Assembly: GCA_027943245.1 (NCBI GenBank)
Contig: JANDJZ010000958.1
Span: forward strand, 1 to 13,941
Reading direction: 5' to 3'
Origin: Acanthamoeba sp. SK_2022b
Taxonomy: Eukaryota; Discosea; Longamoebia; Acanthamoebidae
Length of the DNA stretch: 13,941 nucleotides
Shown: piece by piece, positions 1 through 10,023 of the stretch
How the letters are laid out: each line of letters begins with the position of its first letter
Position numbering within the stretch: position 1 is the stretch's first letter
Translations under genes and position numbers: made by a program
The notes under the pieces: model-generated
The model's input: the letters and a program-made list of their open reading frames with translations, nothing else
Database searches by the model: none
Told to the model about the DNA's origin: nothing

Positions 1-239
1 AGTCTCCCAGTCCCCCAGTTCCCCGCCATACCTTCCTTATTTGGACATCCGTCACAAGGAGCTGTTAAGGAGCTCCGTAACCGTCGCTTCTGTTTCGCGG
101 CTCAGGAGGCGAGAGCTCACGAACTGCGTCCGAAGCGAGGGAAAGCCACCACGTTGGCGTGTGCGTTACTGGCGCGGAAAGAAGCACAGGAAGAAGAAGA
201 AGACGGGACGAAGCAAGAGGCAGATCTGGGGAGCGGTAG
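1..239 (+). promoter_or_regulatory. 5' flank / presumed promoter and 5' UTR of the Rap-GAP gene
   Basis: No convincing coding sequence is seen here. An 83-codon open frame (41-292) has no recognisable motif, is rich in basic residues, and overlaps the Rap-GAP start in another frame, so I treat it as chance. An in-frame TAG at 237-239 sits directly before the ATG at 240. If this stretch is transcribed unspliced, that ATG is therefore the first possible start in its frame. No clear TATA box or other core promoter element was recognised; the upstream role is inferred only from position. Confidence 0.35.
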
Positions 240-3238
240 ATGGACGCATCTCGGGGCCTCTCATCGAGCGGCTCGATACAGTTTGCAGTTGACAGCAGCG
301 GAGAAGATGATGTGGTGGATGAGCAGCTGAGGTCTTCACCCTCCCCCCAAAAGCCCTCTACTCAGAGTAGTGGTAGCACTACCCGCGCCGGGGCTGGCCA
401 GCCTCCACCCGTGCCCTCGGGGCCCAAGCCCGCCCTCAAGGGCCGCGAGGCCTACCGCAACGGCCCTCGGGCCTTCCTCTCCAACTCACAGGGGGGCGCC
501 AACAGCTCGGCTTCAGGCGACCTGGAGACCCCTGCTGCCCTTTCCACTTCGCCAGGCTCCTCGCTTTGCTCACCTGGTCGCTCGGCCGCACACGCGTCCT
601 CCTCCTCCTGGAGCCCACGCTCTCCGCCGTCGCCTGGGGTCACGAGCCCCAGATCTGAATGGAAAACCATGTCCTCCTCAGGCTCGTCTGCAGAGGACCT
701 CATCAGCGCCCCAAGCGGGACCGCGGAGGTACGACATCGCTTTGCCTCCCCACAACGCGGCCACGGTGTTCTCTTCTCTCTGTTGACACGCTCCCCTGGC
801 GTGGAAGCAGACGGATAAGTCTTCCAAGTCAAGCGGCAGGCGGAGCAGCAGAGGGCCTGCGCTGAAACAGAGGTCGATGTCGTCATCGCGGCTGGTCGAG
901 ATCTCGTCATCTTCTCTCGACCCTCTCAGCCGCCGGCGCCTGGCCTCTCACGACGAAGCCTCTATGCCGATCCCCACAGCTGCGGCCACCCAGGCCAGCA
1001 AGCCTTTCCTCTCCTCCTCGGTCGACGAAACGACCACGCCAGAGGTTGGTTTGCACCTGCGTGTCTGCCACGCACAATCTGTTAGTTGGCTGAACCTGTG
1101 GCGGTGGTTGACTGGGGGCGCAGAGGCCAAAGATGCGTCCCGGCAAGAAGTCTGGCTTCGGATCGCTCTCGCGCGCAAGCCTGCGCTCCAGTTTCCGCAA
1201 GGGCATCTGGGGCTCCTCCGAAGATGCACGACCTCCGTCCACACTCACCACGGACACCCGGCACCTCTGTCTTACATCTTGTTGTTGACTTACTCTCGTC
1301 TTCGCAGGAGGAGGAAGAGAGCGATCACCCGCTGGTGCTTCCCACGGTGTCGCAACCCACTTTAATAAAGCCCAGCGAAGTGGCCCAGACCAAGACGTTC
1401 GCGGTGGGCAAGGACGCCTTTACTCCCGCCGAGCGGGAGTGGGTCACCCAGACGCCCAACATCCTCCAGTGGTCTGACGTACGCGCCCCTCCCTTGTTGA
1501 CACACTGTGGATCCAAGCCTGACGATTCGTGTGCACGCGCTGCCCCCCAAGGATTACGCGCAGGAGATAGAGAAGAGGAGCCTCATTGAGAAGGTCGGCG
1601 GGTTCATTCGCGAGCTCGGCCGACCCACCTTCACCGACGCCTACGCGCGCATTGACCCCAAAGTTGCCAACGCCTTCCCGCTCATCGAGGCCGACAAGTA
1701 TCGCCACTACTACAAGGACTACCTCCACGGCACTGGTCTGCGAGCCCACCTCCAGTTGTTGTATTTCGGTAATGAAGCTGATTGCGGCGGTCGACGGCAC
1801 AGATGTGGAGATGTTCATCAGCCAGCAGGAGGACGAGGGCGTGATGGGGCCGGTGGTAATATGCTGCGAGAGCGGCACCAGGGAGCAGCCCCGCGTCAAG
1901 GTGCTCATCCACACAAAAAAGGTACACTCCAACGCCTCTCTCCGGCGACCATATATTAAAGCGAGCCCCCCCCCCCCAAATCCATTGGCGTACGTGTAGG
2001 GCACGGACCGAACCTTCATCCCCAATGACGGGGGGAACCGAATCAAGGCGCTGAAAGCGCTTCAGCCCGGCCTATCCACCGTTCGCTTCCTGCGAGTCAG
2101 GGACCCGCGCTTCTGCAAGGCACCGCCGCTCTGCCATCCACACCGCGCTAAATTGTCACCGGCATGCTGACGCACTGTTGGGGGTTGCAGGACATGCTGG
2201 ACTACGAGGACAAGCTCATCGCCACCAAGTACAAGTTTGGCATCCTCTACTGTCGAGCGAACCAGTCGATCGAGGATCAGATGTACAATAACGGTAACAC
2301 TCCCTCCCTCAACCATTCCTGACTCGATCTCCAAACAGCATGTATGTTGATATGTGTGTGTACGTGTGGGGGTGAGTAGAGCACGGCAGTCCGCTGTTCG
2401 AGGAGTTCCTAAACATGCTGGGGGAACGCGTGCGCATGTTGGGCTTCTCGCGCTTTCGAGGAGGACTTGACGCCAAGAGTATCTTTCTGCCCGCTCGGTT
2501 GTGGCAGTGGGTGGCTGTGTGACTGACTGTCATCGCTCTCTTCTCTACATGTACCTAGCCGACACGACGGGCACCCACTCTGTATATACCGAGTATAGAG
2601 GACAGGAGATCATGTTCCACGTCAGCACTCTGCTGCCCTTCTTCCCAGAGGACCCACAGCAGGTTGAGCGCAAGCGACATCTCGGCAACGATGTCGTCAT
2701 CGTCATCTTCCGCGAGGGACCCAACGACAAGTTTTCTCCCCTCGTCATCCATTCCCAGTTTAACCGTACGTGCTTGGCTCCTCTTCCCTCGGATCGCTCA
2801 CTCTCACGTCTACGCGAACACCGACAGATGTTTACATCGTCATCACGCCGGAGAAGGAGGGCAAGAAGACATACTACAGGATGGCGGTGGTGTGTAAGCA
2901 GGGGGTCAAGCCGTTCGGGCCATCGTTGCCCGAGCCGGCCCTCTTCAGGAAAGGCCGGAAGTTCAGAGAGTTCCTGCTCACCAAGAGTGCGTGCCCACAA
3001 TCACGTCCACCTTTGGTGAGGCGGCCCTGAACCTTGCCGGTATGTGTCTCGTGCAGTGGTGAACGGTGAGCGTGCGGCGTTCCACGCGAAGGACTTTGTG
3101 ACCAAGTTCAGCAACACGAGGCGTATCCAGCTGCACGACATGGTGGAACGCTACACTGAGGGCGCCATCTCAGCCGAACGCCACCACCTGTTTTCGCGCA
3201 TCTCTCGGACCACCTCTACACTCGGATCTTCCGCTTAG
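240..3238 (+). CDS. Rap/Ran-GAP domain protein (GTPase-activating protein for a Rap-like small GTPase)
   Basis: Exons: 240-728, 811-1044, 1308-1478, 1552-1735, 1803-1921, 2000-2119, 2191-2293, 2380-2478, 2559-2765, 2828-2986, 3057-3238. The sum is 2067 nt, or 688 residues, with all phases consistent. Residues 1 to about 290 are Ser/Pro-rich and low complexity, probably disordered. The Rap/Ran-GAP domain spans roughly 350-640. Family hallmarks include GVMGPVVI, KALKAL, a KFGILY stretch, DTTGTHSVYTEY and RKRHLGNDVV. The Asn of HLGND (codon 2687-2689, residue 550) matches the asparagine thumb that Rap-GAPs use in place of an arginine finger. This protein is therefore predicted to be catalytically competent, stimulating GTP hydrolysis by a Rap-type GTPase in the cytosol or at membranes, with effects on adhesion and cytoskeleton. 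The start follows an in-frame TAG at 237-239. The intron at 2120-2190 has a GC donor, and one further exon may be missing at 1124-1236. The family call is firm; the exact GTPase is unknown. Confidence 0.88.
1124..1236 (+). other. Possible unplaced exon of the Rap-GAP gene
   Basis: The gap between exons 1044 and 1308 is 263 nt, against 62-86 nt for the gene's other introns. Inside it, the frame starting at 1124 (after a CAG at 1121-1123) reads a Ser/Arg/Lys-rich segment (GKKSGFGSLSRASL, then FRKGIWGSSED) resembling the flanking N-terminal region. Introns of 79 and 71 nt would flank it. The obvious donor, GT at 1237, leaves phase 2, which does not join the phase-0 exon at 1308. A GC donor at 1226 would fit the phase but has a poor context. 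So coding looks likely but the splice sites are unresolved. Confidence 0.4.
2120..2190 (+). other. GC-AG intron in the Rap-GAP gene
   Basis: The family sequence runs RVRDPRFCK, then DMLDYEDK, with no gap expected. The junction falls at TGCAAG|GCACCG and the acceptor is GGGTTGCAG at 2190. Both sides are phase 0 and the intron is 71 nt. No GT donor nearby preserves the conserved residues, so a GC donor is the simplest reading. Confidence 0.7.
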
Positions 3239-3435
3239 CCCCGCCCTGTTGTACCACAGACCTGCGCATCATGTCTTTCGCCTCCTACACGGCCACAACT
3301 CGCCCAAAGCTCCCACGCGCCTGGAGTTGTCCAATCCCCGTGCGCTGCCACCATTGTGTTTGCGTTAAGGAAAAGAAACTGGAAACTGTTTAGTCGCTGT
3401 ACCAAGCGAGCAACAGGCACCCAGACGCACAGAAG
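3239..3435 (+). promoter_or_regulatory. Intergenic region: Rap-GAP 3' end and presumed promoter of the molybdo-flavoenzyme gene
   Basis: These 197 nt hold no gene that I can support. A GTCCAATCC at about 3328-3336 contains a CCAAT pentamer roughly 100 nt before the ATG at 3436, which could be a promoter element, but one pentamer is weak evidence. No AATAAA was seen for the upstream gene. The region must hold both its polyadenylation site and the downstream promoter. Confidence 0.3.
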
Positions 3436-6216
3436 ATGGAGAAGAGCGGTGACGTGTTGGTGTTCTTCTTAAACGGAGAGAAGGTAGAGGTGGAGCGACC
3501 CGATCCCGCCCAGAGCCTCGCTGACTACTTGCGCGGTGAGGGTTTCACCGGCACCAAGGTCGGCTGCGGTCGTGGCCTCTGTGGCGCCTGCACTGTTATG
3601 CTTTCCACCCACGACCCCCGCACCAAGCAGGTACACCAGGCCCTTGTGTTCTTGTGCTATTTAGTTTGCGGGGCTACCCCTTTCTTTTTTTTTTCATTAG
3701 AATTGTTATTTTTACTATTGCACACATCATGTGCAACACAGGTGACACACAGGTCCATTAATGCGTGCCTGGCGCCGCTGTGCTCCGTCGACCACGCTGC
3801 CATCACCACCATCGAGGGTGCGAGCTTGTCCGCCTGTGCGCCATAACCCCACTCTGACATTGTACGTGGCGCGAAGGCCTAGGCAACACACGTGTGCCTG
3901 GAGCCGCGCATCCGATCCAGGAGCGCTTCACGCTGGCGCACGCGAGCCAGTGCGGCTTCTGTACGCCCGGCATGGTGATGGCCTTCTACGCGCTCCTTCG
4001 CAGTCATCCCGACGGTCTCACTGAGGAGGACGTCAAGGCCAACATCGACGGCAACCTGTGCCGTTGCACCGTGCCTCTCCCCATCTCTCTCTCCCCCGGC
4101 CATGCGCGTGCGTCGCTCTCCTCTGCTCACACCGAATGTGTGGCATGCTAGGGCTACCGTCCGATCCTCGACGCCATGCGCACCTTCGCCAAGAACACCG
4201 AGTGTGCCAAGCAGGAGGTGACCAAGGACGAGAATGGCTACGTCGTGACCCACAGCCTCGGTACAGCCTCTTCTCCCCACACTGCTCTCTCTCTTTCTCT
4301 CTCTTGCTCTCTCTTCACCTTGCCGCGGAGCGGATTGAATGGCGCAGGGCTTTGACGCGTAACTAACTGACGCCACGTGCAGGGCTCGATGGGGTCGCCT
4401 ACCATCCGCTGAACCTGACGTCGGAGCCCATCTTCCCGCCATTCCTCATGACCCACCCGCCCTGTTCCACTCACTTTGTCGGCGACACCATCGACTGGTT
4501 TCCCGCCCCATTCTCGGTGATGTGTGCCCACATGTGCGCATGGCCTCACCGCGTGTCTACACCAATGCCCACGCGGTGCATCAGGTACAAGCCGACCACG
4601 CTGAATGAGGCGCTTGCGTTGAAGGCCAAGCACCCCGAGGCCCAGATCCTTGCTGGCAACACCCGATTGGTCAACCGCAAGCTTCACCCGACCACCGTCA
4701 TCTCCATCGGCCTCGTGCGTCTGACTCGCCTCGTTCACAACCGCGTGCTGTGCGGCTGCAGTGATGACGTGAGTCTCACTGGCGAGATGGCGTGCGCAGA
4801 TCCCGGAGCTGAAGGGCCTCGCGTTCAACGACGCCGGACTGGAGGTGGGAGCTGCGGTGACCTTCACCGGCCTGCGAGACGTTCTCGTCGAGGCAGTTGC
4901 CACGCGGGCAAAGGACAAGACCGCCGGCTTCGCCGCGCTCGCGGAGCAGATCAAGTGGATCGGAGGCACGCAGGTCCGCAACAGCGCCACCGTGGGCGGC
5001 TCCCTCGTGGCTGGCCACATCTGGGGCGGTACTGCGCCTCCACATTCCTGTGTCACCCATGGCTCACATTCCACATACTTGCGCAACGATTGTCGACAGG
5101 CCAAGAGGCGAGCGATCTGATCCCGATGCTGGTCGTGCTGGGCGCCACGGTGACGCTGGTGGCGGGCAACGACAGGAGCCAGCGCAGCGTGCCCGTCTCG
5201 GCGTTCGTGAAGGGCCGCGGCCAGGTCGACCTCAATCCCGACGAGCTGATCCTCTCCATCCGTACGCGCTGCTTGTCCCGCAAGCGCGTGGCCGTTGCGT
5301 ATGGCGTGTGTCACTCAATCACTCCCTCGTTTGTTTGTTGGACATCACAGACATTCCTTTCTCGCAACCGGGCGAACACGTGGAGTCGTATAAGCAATCC
5401 GGCCGCCAGACGAGCAGTGCCTCGCTGGTACTCACATTTGTTTTATTATACTACTACTTTTATTTTATTAAAATCTTAATTTTTATCTTATATTTATCTT
5501 ATATTTGCTGGCTTTTACTGTCGCGCGGTCCAGGTCACGGGCGGATGTCGGCTGCTGCTGGAGCCAAACGGTGATGCCGACTGGACCATCAAATCGGCCA
5601 CCATCTGCTTGGGAGGCGTCAGCCCCAAGCCCGGCCAGTCGTACGACCACGCTCCCCTCCACCGCCCACCAGCTCTGTGGGGGCTCACCGTAGATGTCTC
5701 CCCCCGTTTCATGCTTCTCCCCGTTGCCTGCAGGGCCACCAAGACCGAGGCCTATCTCGCGGGCAAGGGCCTGCAGGCCCTCCATTCGGACCTGCACGCC
5801 GTCTTCGGGCTGCTGGCCGAGGACTACCCGGTCGAGGGCGAGGGCGCCGAGTACAAGCGCGCCGTCATCAGCGGCATCTTCTTCAAGTTCTACAGCAGGT
5901 ATGCGCGGAATGCTCTCCTCCTCTCTGCGTGCTCCACGGGCCATGCACGCGACCTCGCTCATGGGCCGGTCCTCTCTCCGCGGTGATCAGGGTGGTGGCG
6001 CACGTGAGCAGCGAGGGGGAGGAGGAGGTGTTCCCGCCCTACCAGTCGCGCATCACGCGGGGCGAGCAGCGCTTCGCCGAGCCCGAGTCCTTCCAGGTGG
6101 TGGCCCACCCGACCAAGCACACCACCTCCCATATCCAGTCCTCTGGCGAGGCCGTACGTTCTGCCACCACCCTGCCTCTTCCCCATCTGCCCGTGCCTCA
6201 TACGACTACCTCCACG

Positions 6217-6286
<70 letters not shown>

Positions 6287-7456
6287 ACGAATGCTAGCAT
6301 TACGCAGACGACTTGCAGGCACGTCGTATGCTTTACGCGACGATGGTGCTGGCCACGAGGCCCCACGCGCGGGTGGTGAGCATAGACGCGTCGCCCGCCC
6401 TCGCGCTGGCCGGCGTGCGCGCCTTCTACTCGGCCAAGGACGTGCCCGTCAATGTGGGCGAACTCTTCAAGGCATGGCCGTCGTCGCCCTACTCCGCCCA
6501 CGTGTAGTTTTGTCATGGCGGCTGACGTGTGATCGTGTGAATGGACAGGACGGCGTGCTGTTCGCGGCCGATGAGGTGCAGTACTACGGGCAGCCGTTGG
6601 GTATCGTCGTGGCCGACACCCACGAACGGGCCGCCCGCGCCGCCCGCCTCGTTAAGGTCTTACCACTCTCACGTTTTGTTTCGTTTCGTTTCGTTTCGTA
6701 AATCGTTTGTTTCTCGTTTGGGAGCTAAAGGAGAACGTGTGGACTGCAACGACAGGTGGAGTACGAGGACTTGCCCGCCATCATCACCATCGAGGAAGGT
6801 GAGCCACTGCTGCACGTCAACCAACCAACCAACCAACCAGTCGCGCTAAATGTACGTGTGTGGCCGATTGGCAGGCATCAAGGCCGGCAGCTATTTCGAG
6901 ACGTCGCCCATGTTCCACGACCGCGTCGAGCGGGGCAACGTCGAGGAGGGGTTCAAGGAGGCCCACGCCGTCGTCGAAGGCGACTTCCACCTGGGCGGAG
7001 CCCTCCACTGGTACCCCCCTTCACTGAATGGCACGCCGGTACACCAACTCACTTGGCAACGCAACGTCGCCCCACACTCACAGGTACATGGAGCCGCACG
7101 CGTGTCTGGTGGAGCCCAAGGACGACGGGGGCCTGCTCATCCACTGCACTGCCCAGAGCGTTGCTCTCGTGCAGGAGGAGGTGACGTCACGCGCTCCCCT
7201 TTCTTTTTTGCCTGCCTTCACCGCCCGAAGGCACGACCAACGGAACATCATTGTGGTCTCTGTGTGTTGTGTGTGTTGTGTGTTGTTGTCGTTGGTGTTG
7301 TGTGTGGAACTGGGCAGGTGGCGTTTGCGCTAGGCATGCATCAGAAGGACGTCGACGTACGGGTGAAGCGCGTAGGCGGAGGCTTCGGTGGAAAGGCCAC
7401 CCGCTTCTTCATGTACTCGGCAGCCGCGCTCGCCGCCAAGCTTCTGAACAGGTACC

Positions 7457-7509
<53 letters not shown>

Positions 7510-8894
7510 ACACAACACGCGCGTCATCGCACTACACACGGTAAACACGCGACGTGATCTAGGCCGATCAAGCACACGCTGGATCGCGGGACGGATACGC
7601 AGGCGGTCGGCTCGCGCGCGCCCTACTACTTCAAGTACAAGCTGGGAGCCGCCGCCTCGGGCAAGATCATCGCCGCCGACTTCCAGGTGCCCCCCCCCCT
7701 CGACTCTTGCCTCTCGGGGCTCGTCGACGTTTACTCTTGGAAACGTCCAGGTCTATGCGAACGGAGGCGCGGCAGTCGATCTATCGCACTCGATCTTGGC
7801 CGAGACCATCAACCACCTGGACAACTGCTACAACGTGCCCAACTTTCGTGCCGTCGGCAAAGGTCTCTGTCATGAGTTCGATGTTGTCTTGTTTTTTATT
7901 ATTTTTTTATTTTTTATTTGTGTTTTTTTTTTGAGTGGGTGCAGCGTAACTCACACGCGCTTGGTGGCCATTGGATGCTGGGTAAAAACCAGTGATCAGG
8001 TCCAACATTCCGCCCACGAAGCCCTACCGCGGTGCCGGCATCCCCCAGGGCATCGTCGCCGGTATCCAGCGCCTCTCCCATGCCCCTTTTTATCCGGCGG
8101 GCGCTCACATGACACAACACGCGCTCGGGCACAGGCGAGTTCTGTCTGGATCACGTGGCCCGCAAGCTCGGCATGGCTCCCCACATCGTCCGCGAGCTCA
8201 ACTTCTACCAGCAGGGCCAGGTCACGGTGGCCGGCCAGCTCCTCGACGACTGCAGCCTGGGCGCCGTGTGGCACGCGTGCCGCCAGCAGTCCGACTTTGA
8301 CCGCCGCTTCAAGGAGGCCCACGCCTTCAACCAGCAGAGCATCTACACCAAGCGCGGCGTACGCCTCTACCCTCGCCCTCATCTACCACGCGCCATACGT
8401 CATGCCACGTCATGCTCACGGGAGCGTGTGCGTGTGCGTGTGCGGTGGTGTAGGTGGCGGCTATGCCGATCAAGCAGGGCGTGGGCATCGGCGGGGCAAT
8501 GGCGGTGTGGGCCAAGGCGTGCGCGCTGGTGCACATCCTCTCCGACGGCACGGTGGTCGTCAACCACGGCGGCGTGGAGATGGGCCAGGGGCTCAACATC
8601 AAGATCGCCCAGGCACGCGCCTGATAACTCCGCTCTCCCTCTCCGATTGGCTTGGACCCGCCGACTCACGCGTGGGCGGCCAACTGCAGTTGGCGGCGGA
8701 GACGCTGGGCGTGCCCCTGGACACGGTTCACGTGCCGCCCACGTCCAACGAAGTGTTGCAGCACGGGGGCGCCACCGGCGGGTCCTTCACCTTTGAGCTC
8801 AACGGCAGCGCCGTCCGCAAGGTAACCCTTGGACCGTGACCGCCCACGCATGAAACGCAGCGCGTTCTGTGCCAATGAAGCTAACGCATGCAAA

Positions 8895-8956
<62 letters not shown>

Positions 8957-9215
8957 GGCTTGCGAGGAGCTGAACGCGCGGCTGGCGCCGTTGAAGGAGG
9001 CCATGACGGGCAAGACGTGGAAGGACGTGGTCCAGGCGGCCATCTTCTCGCGCGTGTGCCTGTCCGCGTACGGCTGGCACGCGGTCGACTTCGAAGACCG
9101 CAAGTTCCTCTACTACGCCTGGGGTACCCGCCCCATTCTCTCCCGAACTGTCTCCTGCCCACGCGCACACGCACAGACCCAACACTCATTCGCCTCATTG
9201 TGTGTGTGTGTGTGT

Positions 9216-9276
<61 letters not shown>

Positions 9277-9408
9277 CGTCGACGCAGGCACGGCGTTCGC
9301 CGAGGTCGAGGTGGACGTCCTCACGGGCTCTCACCGCATCCTCCGTGTACGGGCGGCACCCCCTCCTCATCTCGGCGTGCTGGGTGGAGGAGTGACACGC
9401 GCGGTGTC

Positions 9409-9480
<72 letters not shown>

Positions 9481-9994
9481 AGGTGGACGTGGTGGAGGAC
9501 GTGGGCACCAGCATCAATCCGGCCGTGGACGTGGGCCAGGTCGAGGGAGCCTTTGTGCAGGGCGTCGGCTGGCTCACCTCCGAGGAGCTCAAGTGGGACG
9601 CTCAGGTCTTTTGTCTCTCCCCCCCAATCCCATCTCCAACAACTCACAGGTTGATGGTGATGTTGATGATGGTGATGGTGATGGACAGGGCCGGGTGGAT
9701 CAGAACTACGAGATACCCACGCCGGAGAGCATCCCGATCGAGTTCAACGTCAACTTGCTCAAGGCGGCCAACCCGCGAGGCCTCCTGTCGTCAAAGGGAA
9801 TCGGCGAGCCGCCCAAGTCGATGGCCGGAACGGTGGCGCTGGCCATCAAGGACGCCATCGTGGCCGCGCGCGCGCAGGCCGGCCTGTCGAGCGACGATCT
9901 TGTCCTCGACCTGCCGCTCACCGTGGAGCGTGTCCGCCTCGCCTGCGGCGACCTCGGCCTCGAGCGAACCCTCGGCGAGCAGCCAAGGAAATGA
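3436..9994 (+). CDS. Xanthine dehydrogenase/aldehyde oxidase-family molybdo-flavoenzyme (xanthine dehydrogenase-like)
   Basis: 28 exons: 3436-3630, 3742-3817, 3883-4070, 4152-4260, 4383-4497, 4585-4714, 4800-5028, 5100-5261, 5351-5427, 5534-5640, 5734-5898, 5991-6153, 6298-6501, 6549-6656, 6756-6798, 6875-7010, 7084-7180, 7318-7451, 7563-7686, 7751-7862, 7993-8061, 8135-8358, 8454-8612, 8690-8821, 8958-9123, 9288-9346, 9483-9605, 9689-9994. The sum is 3912 nt, or 1303 residues; the family is usually about 1330. The plant-type [2Fe-2S] cluster uses C44, C49, C52, C74 and the second C114, C117, C150, C152. The FAD domain lies at about 225-525 ([16 protein letters not shown]) and the Mo domain from about 565 ([36 protein letters not shown]). 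Predicted role: hydroxylation of purines or aldehydes, passing electrons Mo to FeS to FAD to NAD+ or O2. The catalytic Glu1242 and Arg904 are kept, but the Mo-pocket Gln is Ala733 and the substrate-binding Glu is Ala795, so xanthine as substrate is uncertain. Confidence 0.9.
6216..6286 (+). repeat. (GTT)n microsatellite in an intron
   Basis: About 23 uninterrupted GTT units sit in the 144-nt intron 6154-6297, near its 3' end. In unspliced reading frames they encode homopolymers (poly-Val or poly-Leu, poly-Gln on the other strand), which are not expected to be translated. Confidence 0.95.
6678..6699 (+). repeat. Short (GTTTC)n repeat in an intron
   Basis: About four copies of a pentanucleotide GTTTC in the 99-nt intron 6657-6755. 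It is pyrimidine-rich and lies toward the donor side of the intron. Confidence 0.75.
6818..6839 (+). repeat. Short (CAAC)n repeat in an intron
   Basis: About five CAAC units in the 76-nt intron 6799-6874, followed by the acceptor TTGGCAG. Confidence 0.75.
7459..7508 (+). repeat. (AC)25 microsatellite in an intron
   Basis: An uninterrupted 50-nt AC run begins 7 nt inside the intron 7452-7562, just after the GTACCTT donor. Confidence 0.95.
8613..8689 (+). other. GC-AG intron in the molybdo-flavoenzyme gene
   Basis: The conserved EMGQG-NIKIAQ segment ends at CCCAG|GCACGC, and the family resumes as LAAETLGVP after CTGCAG at 8689. Both sides are phase 0 and the intron is 77 nt. An in-frame TGA follows 9 nt after the junction (8622-8624) and no GT occurs before it, so a GT donor is not available for this exon. 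Confidence 0.75.
8898..8954 (+). repeat. (GT)n microsatellite in an intron
   Basis: 57 nt of uninterrupted GT in the intron 8822-8957. The repeat ends only 3 nt before the exon, so it occupies the place of the polypyrimidine tract. Confidence 0.95.
9199..9275 (+). repeat. (TG)n microsatellite in an intron
   Basis: 77 nt of TG dinucleotides with one TA interruption near 9219, in the 164-nt intron 9124-9287, just upstream of the acceptor GACGCAG. Confidence 0.95.
9410..9480 (+). repeat. (GTT)n microsatellite abutting a 3' splice site
   Basis: 71 nt of GTT repeats in the intron 9347-9482. The last unit runs straight into the acceptor (TTGTAG at 9477-9482), so no unique sequence separates repeat and exon. 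Confidence 0.95.
9652..9684 (+). repeat. Imperfect GAT/GTGATG repeat in an intron
   Basis: A short imperfect TTGATG/GTGATG tract fills the 3' half of the intron 9606-9688, which ends ATGGACAG before the final exon of the molybdo-flavoenzyme gene. Confidence 0.6.
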
Positions 9995-10017
9995 TTGTTG
10001 CCCCACCACGCCAGGCG

Positions 10018-10023
10018 AATAAA
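10018..10023 (+). terminator. Polyadenylation signal AATAAA of the molybdo-flavoenzyme gene
   Basis: A canonical AATAAA lies 24 nt after the TGA at 9992-9994 and about 110 nt before the next ATG. This spacing fits a short 3' UTR. The cleavage site itself cannot be read from sequence. Confidence 0.65.

Noticed and set aside
41..292. Small + strand ORF upstream of the Rap-GAP
   Set aside because: It overlaps the Rap-GAP start, has no recognisable motif, and its basic composition follows from local AAG/CGG richness. A uORF cannot be excluded but is not supported.
4238..5314. 358-codon open frame on the - strand
   Set aside because: It lies opposite five exons of the molybdo-flavoenzyme, crosses their introns without regard to them, and shows no family motif. 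Long antisense frames are expected in GC-rich coding DNA.
5959..6516. - strand open frame with a poly-Gln tract
   Set aside because: The Gln run is only the complement of the intronic (GTT)n repeat, and the flanks are antisense to exons.
5694..6701. 335-codon + strand frame with a long poly-Val run
   Set aside because: It reads out of frame through exons and straight through the introns; the in-frame spliced exons match the enzyme family instead.
9113..9592. - strand open frame with poly-Asn and Thr/His repeats
   Set aside because: These are translations of the intronic (GTT)n and (GT)n tracts in antisense; no independent coding signal.
3436..9994. Recent bacterial transfer of the molybdo-flavoenzyme gene
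   Set aside because: It has 27 introns, single-chain eukaryotic domain order (FeS-FAD-Mo) and base composition like its neighbours, so no sign of recent transfer.
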